Source: Pythium myriotylum (taxonomy: Eukaryota > Oomycota > Peronosporomycetes > Pythiales > Pythiaceae). From it: a DNA stretch of 64,000 bases. Below are positions 25,229 to 35,820 of this stretch, piece after piece. The position numbers were made by a program, and so were the translations under genes. Location: NCBI GenBank assembly GCA_023091665.1, contig JALJCQ010000014.1:1922001-1986000 (forward strand), given 5' to 3'. The first letter of the stretch is position 1. Every line of letters starts with the position of its first letter. Below the pieces are notes generated by a model. That model had not been told where the DNA came from, did no database searches, and saw only the letters and a list, made by a program, of their open reading frames with translations.

Positions 25229-28200
25229 GGTTATGAGCCCAAGCCCAGCCGACTCTGCCTCCACCGACTTCGCCTCCCCAGCCTTCGCCATGGATTCGAC
25301 CACCCCAGCCCGCATCAACAAGTTCGACGGAACCAACTTCCACACATGGAAGTTCAAGATGCAGATGGTGCTCGAAGAACGCGACGTCTGGGAAGTTGTC
25401 TGTGGAGAGGTCAAACTCGAGCAGTGCCAGACCGACGCGGACCGAGCCCTCTTCAAGAAGAAGTCTCGCAAGGCGCTCGCGATGATCTGTCTCGCGATGG
25501 AAGACTCGCAGCTCCCGCTGGTTCGGTCGGCGAGTGGTGCGCAAGATGCATGGTCAAGACTGGAAGAACACTTCGAGAAGAAGAGCCTTGCCAACAAGCT
25601 CTTTCTTCGTCGTCGTTTCTTCACGACCATGATGGAAGAAGGTGACGATGTGCTCACGCACATCAACAAGCTCAAGACCCTGGCCGAGCAACTCGACGCA
25701 GTCGGCGCTCCGGTCAGCGAAGACGACTTGGTGATCACGCTTCTCGGCAGTCTCAGCGAGTCGTACCAGTTCCTCATCACGGCGTTGGAGTCGCGTGTCG
25801 ACGCGCTCACGTGGGAACTCGTGACGTCTCGGCTGCTCCATGAAGACATGAAGCGCAAGGAGCAAGGTGGCGACGGAGCCACGCTTGGCCAAGCGTTCAT
25901 GACAAGTGACGCGAAGCCCAAGGGCCGTGCAGTCAAGAAGACTGGCACGTGCAACTACTGCGGCAAGATCGGTCATTGGGCCGCGGAGTGCCACTCGCGT
26001 GTCAAGGACAACGGCAACGGCAACGGCAACTCCGGTGGCAACGGCAACGGCAACGGCAACGGCAACCCTCGGCAACGGTTCCAGCGAGCCAACCTTGCGC
26101 GAGATGAAGACCCCGGCGAGTACCTGTTCTCGGTCGGGAAGACCCAAGGCAAGTCGAGTCAATCCACGGCGTGGTTGGTCGACTCGGGTGCGACTCAGCA
26201 CATGTCGCGAACCAAGCAGTTCATGATGAACTACAAGAAGATTGACCCAGTCGACGTGCATCTGGCCGATGATGGCACGGTCCAAGCGGTTGGCGTGGGA
26301 GACATTCTCATGTCGATGAAGACTCCAAGCGGTGTCAAGAAGGGTTTGCTCACCAACGTGTGGCATATCCCCAAGCTCAGCCGCAACCTGTTCTCGGTCG
26401 GAAGATTCACGGAGGACGTTGCTCCCGTGACGTTCGACAAGGACGGTTGCTTCGTCGTTCTCAAGGGCGCCAAGCGGACCATCGGCACTCGTATCGGCAA
26501 GGGTCTGTTCAAGCTCAACATGTCTCCAGTGTCGATTGAAGCAGCCCACGCCGCCAGTACAAGACGAGGTCGCGCCATGTCCAAGTCGTACCTGTGGCAC
26601 CTCCGACTCGGTCACATTGGCTTCAGCGGTCTCGAAGCCATCGTCAAGAAGGACCTCGCCGACGGACTCGATATCGGGTCTGTGCAGGAATGGGAGGTCT
26701 GTGAAGGCTGTGCACTCGGCAAGCTGACTCGCGTCAAGTTCCAGTCGGGCACGACCAAGCGGTCTGCGAATCTGCTTGACGTCGTGTACAGCGATGTGGC
26801 CGGCCCCATGAAGACTCCGACTTTCGGCGGCATGAAGTACTTTGCCACCTTCACCGACGACAAGTCTCGACTGTGCAAGTTGTACCTCATGCGGTCCAAG
26901 GACGAAGTCTACGACAAGTTCGTCGAGTTCGTCAACTGGGCCGAGAACCAAACCGGTCGTCGAGTCAAAGTGCTTCGAACCGACGGCGGCGGCGAGTACC
27001 AGTCGGCCAAGCTTGCCAAGTTCTGTCGCAAGCATGGCATCGAGCACGACGTCACGCCGCCATACACGCCTCAGTTGAACGGTGTGGCGGAGCGCATGAA
27101 CCGAACCATCGGTGAGTGTGGTCGTTGCAAGCTCCACCATGCCAACTTGTCCGACGAGTACTGGGGCGAAGCCGTCATGACTGCAGTCGAAGTTCGCAAC
27201 CGACTTCCGACCCGCGCTCAAGACTCGTACAAGTCGCCGTACGAAGAATGGTACGGGAAGAAGCCCTTGCTCGCCAACTTCAAGGTGTTCGGCTGCCATG
27301 CGTACGTCCACGTGCCCAAGGAGAAGCGGTCGAAGTTCGACGCCCGAGCCATCTTGTGTCGGTTCCTCGGCTACTCGGACCACGAGAAGGCGTATCGGTT
27401 TGAAGAAATCGCAACCGGCCGGATCGTCATCAGTCGAGACGCGCAGTTCATGGAAGACACATTCGACGATGGCAAGCGCGAAGAACCCTGGAGCAAGTCC
27501 GTCGAGTTCCGCGACGATGAAGATGATGAGGATCAAGATGAAGCAACCGACAACCAAGATGATGAAGACATGGGTGAGCAGCCAGCCTCACCAGCACCAA
27601 GTCAGCGCAGCTACGAGCGACCGGAGTGGCAACAGGGCCAGCGGTCGCAGCGTCCAGCAGCACCAGCATCGGCCCAGCAGCCGAATGTCGACTACGCACC
27701 AGGGTCCAAGCGCCACTCTCGCACGCACTCGCTCGAGAACCTGGCTGAACCGCCAGTTGAGAAGCGCTACGGACGTGTTGGACGCACAAGTGGTGCGACT
27801 CCACCACCCACGCAAGGTCCAAGGACATCGCTCGAAGATCTGTCTGCACTGCTCACGTCGATCGAAGAGGAAGGCGTAGAAGATGAAGACGAAGAAGGCG
27901 AAGACGTGCAAGAACAAGGGGGAGAAGATCAAGATCACGATCTCGAAGAGTTTGCTCTCGTCGTGAATTCAGGGGGAGAGTTGCCGACATCGTTCAAGTC
28001 GGCGATGGAATCCGACGACGCCAGCAACTGGAAGGAAGCCTGCGACTCCGAGCTTGAGTCGCTCAAGAAGAACGAGACCTGGGACCTAGTCCCTTTGCCA
28101 GCCGGACGCAAGGCCATCACCAGCAAGTGGGTGTTCAAGGTCAAGGAAACCGCCGAAGGACTCGTCGAGCGGTACAAGGCTCGACTCGTTGCCAAGGGGT

Positions 28201-29423
28201 TCCTGCAGAAGTACGGCATCGACTTCGAAGAGACATTCGCACCCGTCGCCAAGTTCACGTCGATCCGCACCATCCTCAGCATCGCCGCTCGACACAAGCT
28301 CATGATCCATCAGATGGATGTCAAGACGGCGTTCCTGAACGGCAACCTCGACGAAGAAATCTACATGAAGCAGCCCGAAGGCTTCGTCGACCAGCGTCAC
28401 CCCGACTACGTGTGCAAGCTCAAGCGCTCGCTCTACGGTCTCAAGCAGTCGCCACGCATGTGGAACCAGACCATCGACGCCTTCATGCGCAAGGTCGGCT
28501 TCACCAAGTGCGAGATGGACCACTGCGTGTACGTCAAGCGGAGCGGCTCAGCGATGATCTTCGTGGTGATCTACGTCGACGACCTCATCCTCGCCTGCAA
28601 CAGCCTCGAGTTGCTCACGGCGACCAAGCGTGCACTCAGCGAACGCTTCGAGATGTCCGACCTCGGCGAACTCAAGTACTGCCTCGGCATGGAAGTTGAT
28701 CAAGACCCCAAGTCCGGCGACGTGACCATGCGGCAGACCAAGTTCTTGCAGTCGATCCTGACCAAGTTCGGCATGCAAGACTGCAAACCAGTGAGGACTC
28801 CTCAAGACCCCGGACTCAAGCTGACCAAGGCCATGTGTGAAGGTGGTTGCAAGCACGAAGACACCATGAAGAACGTGCCGCACCGAAGTGCAGTCGGCGC
28901 ACTCATGTACCTCATGGTCGGCACTCGACCAGACCTCGCAGCGGCAGTCGGCACACTCAGCCAGTTCGCCGCGGACCCGTGTCCAACACACTGGCAAGCT
29001 CTCAAGCGTGTGCTCCGGTATCTGCAAGCGACTCCGACGTACGGCCTGCAGTTCTCGGCATCGAACGACGGAAGACTGGTCGGCTACTCCGACGCCGACT
29101 GGGCTGGCGACATCGAGTCACGTCGAAGCACCAGCGGCTACGTGTTCATGCTCAACGGCGGATGCATCAGCTGGCGCAGCAAGAAGCAGCGAACTGTCGC
29201 CCTCTCCTCGACCGAAGCAGAGTACATGGCTCTATCGGAAGCGATCCAAGAAGCCGTGTGGCTCAAGGCGTTCCTGTGCGAACTCGGCGAAGTTGCAAGC
29301 GACCAAGCGCTCACGGTGTACGAAGACAACCAAGGTGCGATCGCGTTGGCCAAGAACCCCGAGTTCCACAAGCGCACCAAGCACATTGACATTCGCTACC
29401 ACTTCGTTCGTGAGAAGGTCGAG
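25142..29423 (+). mobile_element. Copia-1 copy D, broken in the 5' LTR and near the 3' end
   Basis: A plus-strand element with a near-complete internal region. The left break is in its 5' LTR (copy C adjoins). The right break is at TCGAG (29419-29423) in the last 10% of pol. The missing 3' tail is found directly afterwards in inverted orientation (29769-29910). Confidence 0.88.
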
Positions 29424-29483
29424 TGTTGGAAGGTCGCTTGGTTGGTGGGATGCAAAATGCAAAGTGAATTGATCGGGACTTAG
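25233..29483 (+). pseudogene. Copia-1 D polyprotein, 3' end replaced by LTR sequence
   Basis: The frame is open from ATG 25233 through gag, [22 protein letters not shown], the integrase zinc head and DDE, RT with YVDDLILA, and all three RNase H acidic residues up to YHFVREKVE. At 29424 it enters a minus-strand LTR and stops at 29483. Only the last about 50 residues are lost, so all catalytic domains are present. Whether it still works is unknown, because its 3' LTR is inverted and its 5' LTR is broken. Confidence 0.92.
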
Positions 29484-29768
29484 TTCGCTGCTGCTACCTC
29501 TAAGCCGTCTGTGTGTGTCCTACGCTACCATAATCAAATGTATGTCCTACCTATCGTAAACATATGCAAACATAAACTGACTTCGTGGATACTTCAACGA
29601 AGTCGATGGGTGGCACTGGATTCAAACCAGAACCAGACGGAGAATCTTCCACATGTCGAATCTTCCACATGTCGAATCTTCTGCAGGAGAATCTTCTACA
29701 GCCGAGCTTCAACTGCCGAGCTTCAACTGGAATGATGACGCTGGGTTCGAGGCGCATCATCTTCAACA
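29424..29768 (-). repeat. Copia-1 LTR, inverted (likely the 3' LTR of D), 345 bp
   Basis: It runs from TGTTGGAAGG to CATCTTCAACA and lacks one 14-base segment with one GAAGATTC motif. It is followed by the inverted pol tail. Confidence 0.92.
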
Positions 29769-29910
29769 CTCCCCCTCGACTCGACTGCGTCTTGAACACC
29801 AAGCTTGGTGCGGAGCACGTCGAACTGGACAGTGGGGATCGGCTTGGTCATGATGTCGGCAAGCATGTCTTGGGTCGGGCAATACTTCAGACACACTTGA
29901 CCGTCCTCGA
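29769..29910 (-). pseudogene. Copia-1 pol tail in inverted orientation (continuation of D)
   Basis: It encodes the end of the polyprotein ([20 protein letters not shown], then [15 protein letters not shown]) on the - strand, with the polypurine tract next to the LTR at its left. It ends on the right with CTCGA. Its reverse complement begins TCGAG, exactly the five bases at which D stops. Confidence 0.88.
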
Positions 29911-30269
29911 TGTTGAAGATGATGCGCCTCGAACCCAGCGTCATCATTCCAGTTGAAGCTCGGCAGTTGAAGCTCGGCTGTAGAAGATTCTCCTGCAGAA
30001 GATTCTCCGTGGAAGATTCGACATGTGGAAGATTCGACATGTGGAAGATTCTCCGTCTGGTTCTGGTTTGAATCCAGTGCCACCCATCAACTTCGTTGAA
30101 GTATCCACGAAGTCAGTTTATGTTTGCATATGTTTACGATAGGTAGGACATACATTTGATTATGGTAGCGTAGGACACACACAGACGGCTTAGAGGTAGC
30201 AGCAGCGAACTAAGTCCCGATCAATTCACTTTGCATTTTGCATCCCACCAACCAAGCGACCTTTCAACA
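29911..30269 (+). repeat. Copia-1 LTR, 359 bp, at the Copia-2 boundary
   Basis: It has TGTTGAAG and CTTTCAACA ends (one C-to-T change near the end). On the left it meets the inverted tail of D. On the right it meets Copia-2 pol. Confidence 0.93.
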
Positions 30270-31720
30270 CAGCCAAGCTTCCAAACGGTGAACGAGCGAT
30301 CGACGCCAAGTGGGTGTTCAAGATCAAAAGACGTGCCGATGGTTCGATCGACAAGTACAAGGCTCGACTTGTGGCTCGAGGATTCAAGCAGAAGTACGGT
30401 ATCGACTACACCGAGACGTTTGCACCAGTATTCAAGTACACGACTCTTCGCATGATGATTGCACTAGCAAAGTCATTCGGTTGGCCTGTTGAGCAACTCG
30501 ACGTCGTAACTGCTTTCCTTTATGGCGTGATGAAGGAACAAGTATTCATCCGGACTCCCGAAGGCATGGAACTCGAGCGAGGCTACGACTGTCTCAAGCT
30601 ACTCAAGTCCATCTACGGACTAAAACAGGCGTCTCGGGTCTGGAACGAAACCTTCGACGAGTACGTACGATCGATCGGTTTCAACGCATCCAAGTCCGAT
30701 CCGTGTCTGTACATCAAGTGTATCGATGGCCAGTGTGTGCTCCTACTCGTCTACGTTGACGATGTGATCATTACTGGAAGTTCGCCTGACCTGATCACGA
30801 ACGTGAAGTCACAACTCAAGACGCGATTCGAGATGACCGACAATGGTCCATGCAAGTTTGTCCTCGGCATCGAACTCGTCGACAATGCAGATGGTTCGGT
30901 TACTCTGTGCCAGCGCCGTTACATCAGTGACATCTTAAAGCGCTTCAACATGGAAGACTGCAAGCCGGTAGCAAGCCCAGTTGACGTCAGTGCCAAGCTC
31001 ACCACGACGAATGAAGACGATGTGCCGGTCACCAATGCCCCATACCGCGAGGCAGTTGGTGCACTGATGCATGTAATGTGTGCCACTCGACCTGACATTG
31101 CATTCGCCGTGGGAATGGTCTCGCGATTCATGGAAGCGCCTCATGAAGTCCATTGGATTGCCGTCAAGCGCATCTTCCGTTACCTCCAAGGCACCAAGTC
31201 GCACGGGATTCGATTCACTACAGACCCAGACATGAAGTTTGCTGGCTACTCCGATGCCGATTGGGCCGGTGACATATCAGACCGCAAGTCAACATCCGGC
31301 TACGTGTTTACACTTGCCGGCGGACCCATTAGCTGGGGATCCAAGAAGCAATCAAGTGTCTCCCTATCTACAAGCGAAGCCGAGTACATCGCATTGAGTC
31401 TCGCAATTCAAGAGGGCAAGTGGGTCCATCGCCTACTGTGTGAAGCATTGGACGCTGCACAAGTCCCAAGTCCGAAGTTGGTGACTCTTGAAGACAACCA
31501 GTCATGCATCAAGATGACCAAGAACCCAGTAAACCATGGTCGTGCCAAGCACATCGACATCAAATACCACCACATTCGTGATGAATTCAAGTCCGGGGAA
31601 GTCGAAGTAAAGTACTGCCCAAGCTCAACCATGAACGCCGACTTGCTCACGAAGGGTCTACCCGGTCCCCGTCACCAAGAGCTCACTCAAGCCCTCGGAA
31701 TTCAAGGCTGTGACCATTGA
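30270..31720 (+). pseudogene. Copia-2 RT and RNase H, 5'-truncated
   Basis: The frame is open from the LTR junction (AKLPNGERAIDAKWVFKIK) to TGA at 31718-31720, without internal stops. It contains DKYKARLVARGFKQKYGIDY, the catalytic Asp in LDVVTAFLYG, LLLVYVDDVIITG (YVDD at 30752-30763), then RNase H motifs [19 protein letters not shown] and LEDNQSCIKM, and the usual tail HIDIKYHHIRDE and MNADLLTKGLP. The intact frame suggests recent activity. Gag, protease and integrase are missing because the element is cut at 30270. Confidence 0.92.
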
Positions 31721-31778
31721 GGGGGGCTATTATGGGTACAATGTGTCACAACATCTTGAAGTTGAAGTTCAAGTTGTG

Positions 31779-31846
31779 GAAGATTCAACTGTAGAAAATT
31801 CTCATGTGGAAGATTCCCATGTAGAAAATTCTCAGGTGGAAAGTTC
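31779..31846 (+). promoter_or_regulatory. Copia-2 array of five GAAnnTTC motifs, 15-bp period
   Basis: GAAGATTC 31779, GAAAATTC 31794, GAAGATTC 31809, GAAAATTC 31824 and GAAAGTTC 31839. GAA and TTC are kept in all five, while the two middle bases and the 7-base spacers vary. nGAAnnTTCn is the basic heat-shock-element pair, and a 15-base period equals three 5-base HSE units with one missing (gapped type). Function is inferred, not shown. Confidence 0.55.
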
Positions 31847-32015
31847 TCCATCTAGTTCTGGGTTGAACCCAGTTCAACCCATCAACCTTGTTGAAGTACC
31901 CACGAAGTGTGTATACCTCTGCATATGATTACGATAGGTAGGACATGCATATGTTTATGGTAGCGTAGGACACAAGACGGCTTAGAGGTAGCGACAGCGA
32001 ACTAAGTCCCGATCA

Positions 32016-32031
32016 ATTCACTCTGCATTTT
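32016..32031 (+). promoter_or_regulatory. Copia-2 oomycete-type initiator match
   Basis: ATTCACTCTGCATTTT agrees at 13 of 16 positions with the Phytophthora core-promoter consensus GCTCATTYYNCAWTTT. It lies in the segment shared with Copia-1, so transcription is expected to start here. Confidence 0.5.
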
Positions 32032-32082
32032 GCCAAGCTTCAGTCAAGTCCACTCCTCTTCTCGACTTCGTGACCTTTAATA

Positions 32083-32341
32083 ATCAGTGCGCCGACTGCA
32101 CTTCGGTACGGCACGTTCTTCATGGTGTCTTCGTGCTTGCAACCACCTTCGCACATGGCCTTGGTCAGCTTCAGTCCGGGGTCTTGAGGAGTCCTCACTG
32201 GTTTGCAGTCTTGCATGCCGAACTTGGTCAGGATCGACTGCAGGAACTTGGTCTGCCGCATGGTCACGTCGCCGGACTTGGGGTCTTGATCAACTTCCAT
32301 GCCGAGGCAGTACTTGAGTTCGCCGAGGTCGGACATCTCGA
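32083..32341 (-). pseudogene. Copia-1 fragment G (RT/RNase H junction region)
   Basis: A 259-base piece of minus-strand Copia-1 pol encodes part of the RT end ([38 protein letters not shown], then YRSAVGAL). Its left edge adjoins the Copia-2 LTR region. Its right edge is cut at CTCGA by an LTR. The rest of the element is not found in the window. Confidence 0.88.
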
Positions 32342-32540
32342 TGTTGAAGATGATGCGCCTCGAACCCAGCGTCATCATTCCAGTTGAAGCTCGGCAGTTG
32401 AAGCTCGGCTGTAGAAGATTCTCCTGCAGAAGATTCTCCGTGGAAGATTCGACATGTGGAAGATTCGACATGTTGAAGATTCGACATGTGGAAGATTCTC
32501 CGTCTGGTTCTGGTTTGAATCCAGTGCCACCCATCGACTT
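32342..32540 (+). repeat. Copia-1 LTR fragment (5' 199 bp)
   Basis: It starts TGTTGAAGATG and stops at CCCATCGACTT. It has six GAAGATTC motifs because of one extra 16-base unit. Confidence 0.9.
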
Positions 32541-32569
32541 GTTCAAGACGCAGTCGAGTCGAGGGGGAG

Positions 32570-32928
32570 TGTTGAAGATGATGCGCCTCGAACCCAGCGT
32601 CATCATTCCAGTTGAAGCTCGGCAGTTGAAGCTCGGCTGTAGAAGATTCTCCTGCAGAAGATTCTCCGTGGAAGATTCGACATGTGGAAGATTCGACATG
32701 TGGAAGATTCTCCGTCTGGTTCTGGTTTGAATCCAGTGCCACCCATCGACTTCGTTGAAGTATCCACGAAGTCAGTCTATGTTTGCATATGTTTGCGATA
32801 GGTAGGACATGCATTTGATTATGGTAGCGTAGGACACACACAGACGGCTTAGAGGTAGCAGCAGCGAACTAAGTCCCGATCAATTTACTTTGCATTTTGC
32901 ATCCCACCAACCAAGTGACCTTCCAACA
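32570..32928 (+). repeat. Copia-1 LTR (3' of H, 5' of I), 359 bp
   Basis: A complete LTR with the variants GACATGCATTTG, TTTACTTTGC and CCAAGTGACC, shared with the LTR at 17724-18082. Confidence 0.95.
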
Positions 32929-32932
32929 GGTT

Positions 32933-35820
32933 ATGAGCCCAAGCCCAGCCGACCCTGCCTTCACCGACTTCGCCTCCCCAGCCTTCGCCATGGATTCGAC
33001 CACCCCAGCCCGCATCAACAAGTTCGACGGAACCAACTTCCACACATGGAAGTTCAAGATGCAGATGGTGCTCGAAGAACGCGACGTCTGGGAAGTTGTC
33101 TGTGGAGAGGTCAAACTCGAGCAGTGCCAGACCGACGCGGACCGAGCCCTCTTCAAGAAGAAGTCTCGCAAGGCGCTCGCGATGATCTGTCTCGCGATGG
33201 AAGACTCGCAGCTCCCGCTGGTTCGGTCGGCGAGTGGTGCGCAAGATGCATGGTCAAGACTGGAAGAACACTTCGAGAAGAAGAGCCTTGCCAACAAGCT
33301 CTTTCTTCGTCGTCGTTTCTTCACGACCATGATGGAAGAAGGTGACGATGTGCTCACGCACATCAACAAGCTCAAGACCCTGGCCGAGCAACTCGACGCA
33401 GTCGGCGCTCCGGTCAGCGAAGACGACTTGGTGATCACGCTTCTCGGCAGTCTCAGCGAGTCGTACCAGTTCCTCATCACGGCGTTGGAGTCGCGTGTCG
33501 ACGCGCTCACGTGGGAACTCGTGACGTCTCGGCTGCTCCATGAAGACATGAAGCGCAAGGAGCAAGGTGGCGACGGAGCCACGCTTGGCCAAGCGTTCAT
33601 GACAAGTGACGCGAAGCCCAAGGGCCGTGCAGTCAAGAAGACTGGCACGTGCAACTACTGCGGCAAGATCGGTCATTGGGCCGCGGAGTGCCACTCGCGT
33701 GTCAAGGACAACGGCAACGGCAACGGCAACTCCGGTGGCAACGGCAACGGCAACGGCAACGGCAACCCTCGGCAACGGTTCCAGCGAGCCAACCTTGCGC
33801 GAGATGAAGACCCCGGCGAGTACCTGTTCTCGGTCGGGAAGACCCAAGGCAAGTCGAGTCAATCCACGGCGTGGTTGGTCGACTCGGGTGCGACTCAGCA
33901 CATGTCGCGAACCAAGCAGTTCATGATGAACTACAAGAAGATTGACCCAGTCGACGTGCATCTGGCCGATGATGGCACGGTCCAAGCGGTTGGCGTGGGA
34001 GACATTCTCATGTCGATGAAGACTCCAAGCGGTGTCAAGAAGGGTTTGCTCACCAACGTGTGGCATATCCCCAAGCTCAGCCGCAACCTGTTCTCGGTCG
34101 GAAGATTCACGGAGGACGTTGCTCCCGTGACGTTCGACAAGGACGGTTGCTTCGTCGTTCTCAAGGGCGCCAAGCGGACCATCGGCACTCGTATCGGCAA
34201 GGGTCTGTTCAAGCTCAACATGTCTCCAGTGTCGATTGAAGCAGCCCACGCCGCCAGTACAAGACGAGGTCGCGCCATGTCCAAGTCGTACCTGTGGCAC
34301 CTCCGACTCGGTCACATCGGCTTCAGCGGTCTCGAAGCCATCGTCAAGAAGGACCTCGCCGACGGACTCGATATCGGGTCTGTGCAGGAGTGGGAGGTCT
34401 GTGAAGGCTGTGCACTCGGCAAGCTGACTCGCGTCAAGTTCCAGTCGGGCACGACCAAGCGGTCTGCGAATCTGCTTGACGTCGTGTACAGCGATGTGGC
34501 CGGCCCCATGAAGACTCCGACTTTCGGCGGCATGAAGTACTTTGCCACCTTCACCGACGACAAGTCTCGACTGTGCAAGTTGTACCTGATGCGGTCCAAG
34601 GACGAAGTCTACGACAAGTTCGTCGAGTTCGTCAACTGGGCCGAGAACCAAACCGGTCGTCGAGTCAAGGTGCTTCGAACCGACGGCGGCGGCGAGTACC
34701 AGTCGGCCAAGCTTGCCAAGTTCTGTCGCAAGCGTGGCATCGAGCACGACGTCACGCCGCCATACACGCCTCAGTTGAACGGTGTGGCGGAGCGCATGAA
34801 CCGAACCATCGGTGAGTGTGGTCGTTGCAAGCTCCACCATGCCAACTTGTCCGACGAGTACTGGGGCGAAGCCGTCATGACTGCAGTCGAAGTTCGCAAC
34901 CGACTTCCGACCCGCGCTCAAGACTTGTACAAGTCGCCGTACGAAGAATGGTACGGGAAGAAGCCCTTGCTCGCCAACTTCAAGGTGTTCGGCTGCCATG
35001 CGTACGTCCACGTGCCCAAGGAGAAGCGGTGGAAGTTCGACGCCCGAGCCATCTTGTGTCGGTTCCTCGGCTACTCGGACCACGAGAAGGCGTATCGGTT
35101 TGAAGAAATCGCAACCGGCCGGATCGTCATCAGTCGAGACGCGCAGTTCATGGAAGACACATTCGACGATGGCAAGCGCGAAGAACCCTGGAGCAAGTCC
35201 GTCGAGTTCCGCGACGATGAAGATGATGAGGATCAAGATGAAGCAACCGACAACCAAGATGATGAAGACATGGGTGAGCAGCCAGCCTCACCAGCACCAA
35301 GTCAGCGCAGCTACGAGCGACCGGAGTGGCAACAGGGCCAGCGGTCGCAGCGTCCAGCAGCACCAGCATCGGCCCAGCAGCCGAATGTCGACTACGCACC
35401 AGGGTCCAAGCGCCACTCTCGCACGCACTCGCTCGAGAACCTGGCTGAACCGCCAGTTGAGAAGCGCTACGGACGGGTTGGTCGCACAAGTGGTGCGACT
35501 CCACCACCCACGCACGCAAGGTTCAAGGACATCGCTCGAAGATCTGTCTGCACTGCTCACGTCGATCGAAGAGGAAGGCGTAGAAGATGAAGACGAAGAA
35601 GGCGAAGACGTGCAAGAACAAGGGGGAGAAGATCAAGATCACGATCTCGAAGAGTTTGCTCTCGTCGTGAATTCAGGGGGAGAGTTGCCGACATCGTTCA
35701 AGTCGGCGATGGAATCCGACGACGCCAGCAACTGGAAGGAAGCCTGCGACTCCGAGCTTGAGTCGCTCAAGAAGAACGAGACCTGGGACCTAGTCCCTTT
35801 GCCAGCCGGACGCAAGGCCA
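32933..35820 (+). pseudogene. Copia-1 I: gag, protease, integrase; frameshifted and truncated
   Basis: From ATG 32933 the frame encodes gag ([16 protein letters not shown], the same N-terminal variant as copy B), [22 protein letters not shown] and the complete integrase. A 4-base duplication (CGCA) at about 35513 shifts the frame in the linker at the same base as in copy A. The restored frame continues through the acidic linker to PLPAGRKA and is cut before RT. One further substitution gives KRWKFDAR for KRSKFDAR. Confidence 0.92.

Larger units (their letters stand above)
30270..32082 (+). mobile_element. Copia-2: 3' part of a second Ty1/copia family
   Basis: RT and RNase H clearly differ in sequence from Copia-1 (for example VVTAFLYGVMKEQVF versus [15 protein letters not shown]). 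A related LTR-like region follows. The 5' part is missing and a Copia-1 LTR abuts at 30269. The right end runs into a Copia-1 fragment at about 32083. Confidence 0.85.
31744..32082 (+). repeat. Copia-2 3' LTR (approximate limits)
   Basis: The left limit is taken as TGTCACAACATC after TTGAGGGGGG (polypurine, about 31717-31726). The right limit is uncertain: CTTCGTGAC at about 32066-32074 fits the inverted repeat of TGTCAC but lacks the final A. From about 31921 to 32034 the sequence is nearly the same as the promoter half of the Copia-1 LTR. The first half is different except for its GAAnnTTC array. Confidence 0.6.
32342..32928 (+). mobile_element. Copia-1 copy H: collapsed element (partial LTR, 29 bp, full LTR)
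   Basis: LTR bases 32342-32540 are followed by only the last 29 bases of the internal region (GTTCAAGACGCAGTCG to GGGGGAG) and then the complete LTR 32570-32928. The last 160 bases of the first LTR and the whole coding region are gone. The break shares CTT/GTTCAAG-like sequence with the internal end. Confidence 0.88.
32570..35820 (+). mobile_element. Copia-1 copy I, interrupted in the RT N-terminus
   Basis: 5' LTR, primer-binding site, gag to linker, then a break at AAGGCCA (35820), where the minus-strand array J-M begins. The other half of I is not in the window. The candidate duplication GGCCA cannot be tested. Confidence 0.9.

Noticed and set aside
28127..28699. Arg/Gln/His-rich frames such as those starting [13 protein letters not shown] within RT
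   Set aside because: They are +1 shadows of the RT frame, repeated in every copy.
30314..31720. Copia-2 pol as a cellular gene
   Set aside because: RT (YVDD) and RNase H motifs and the following polypurine tract and LTR show it is a retrotransposon.
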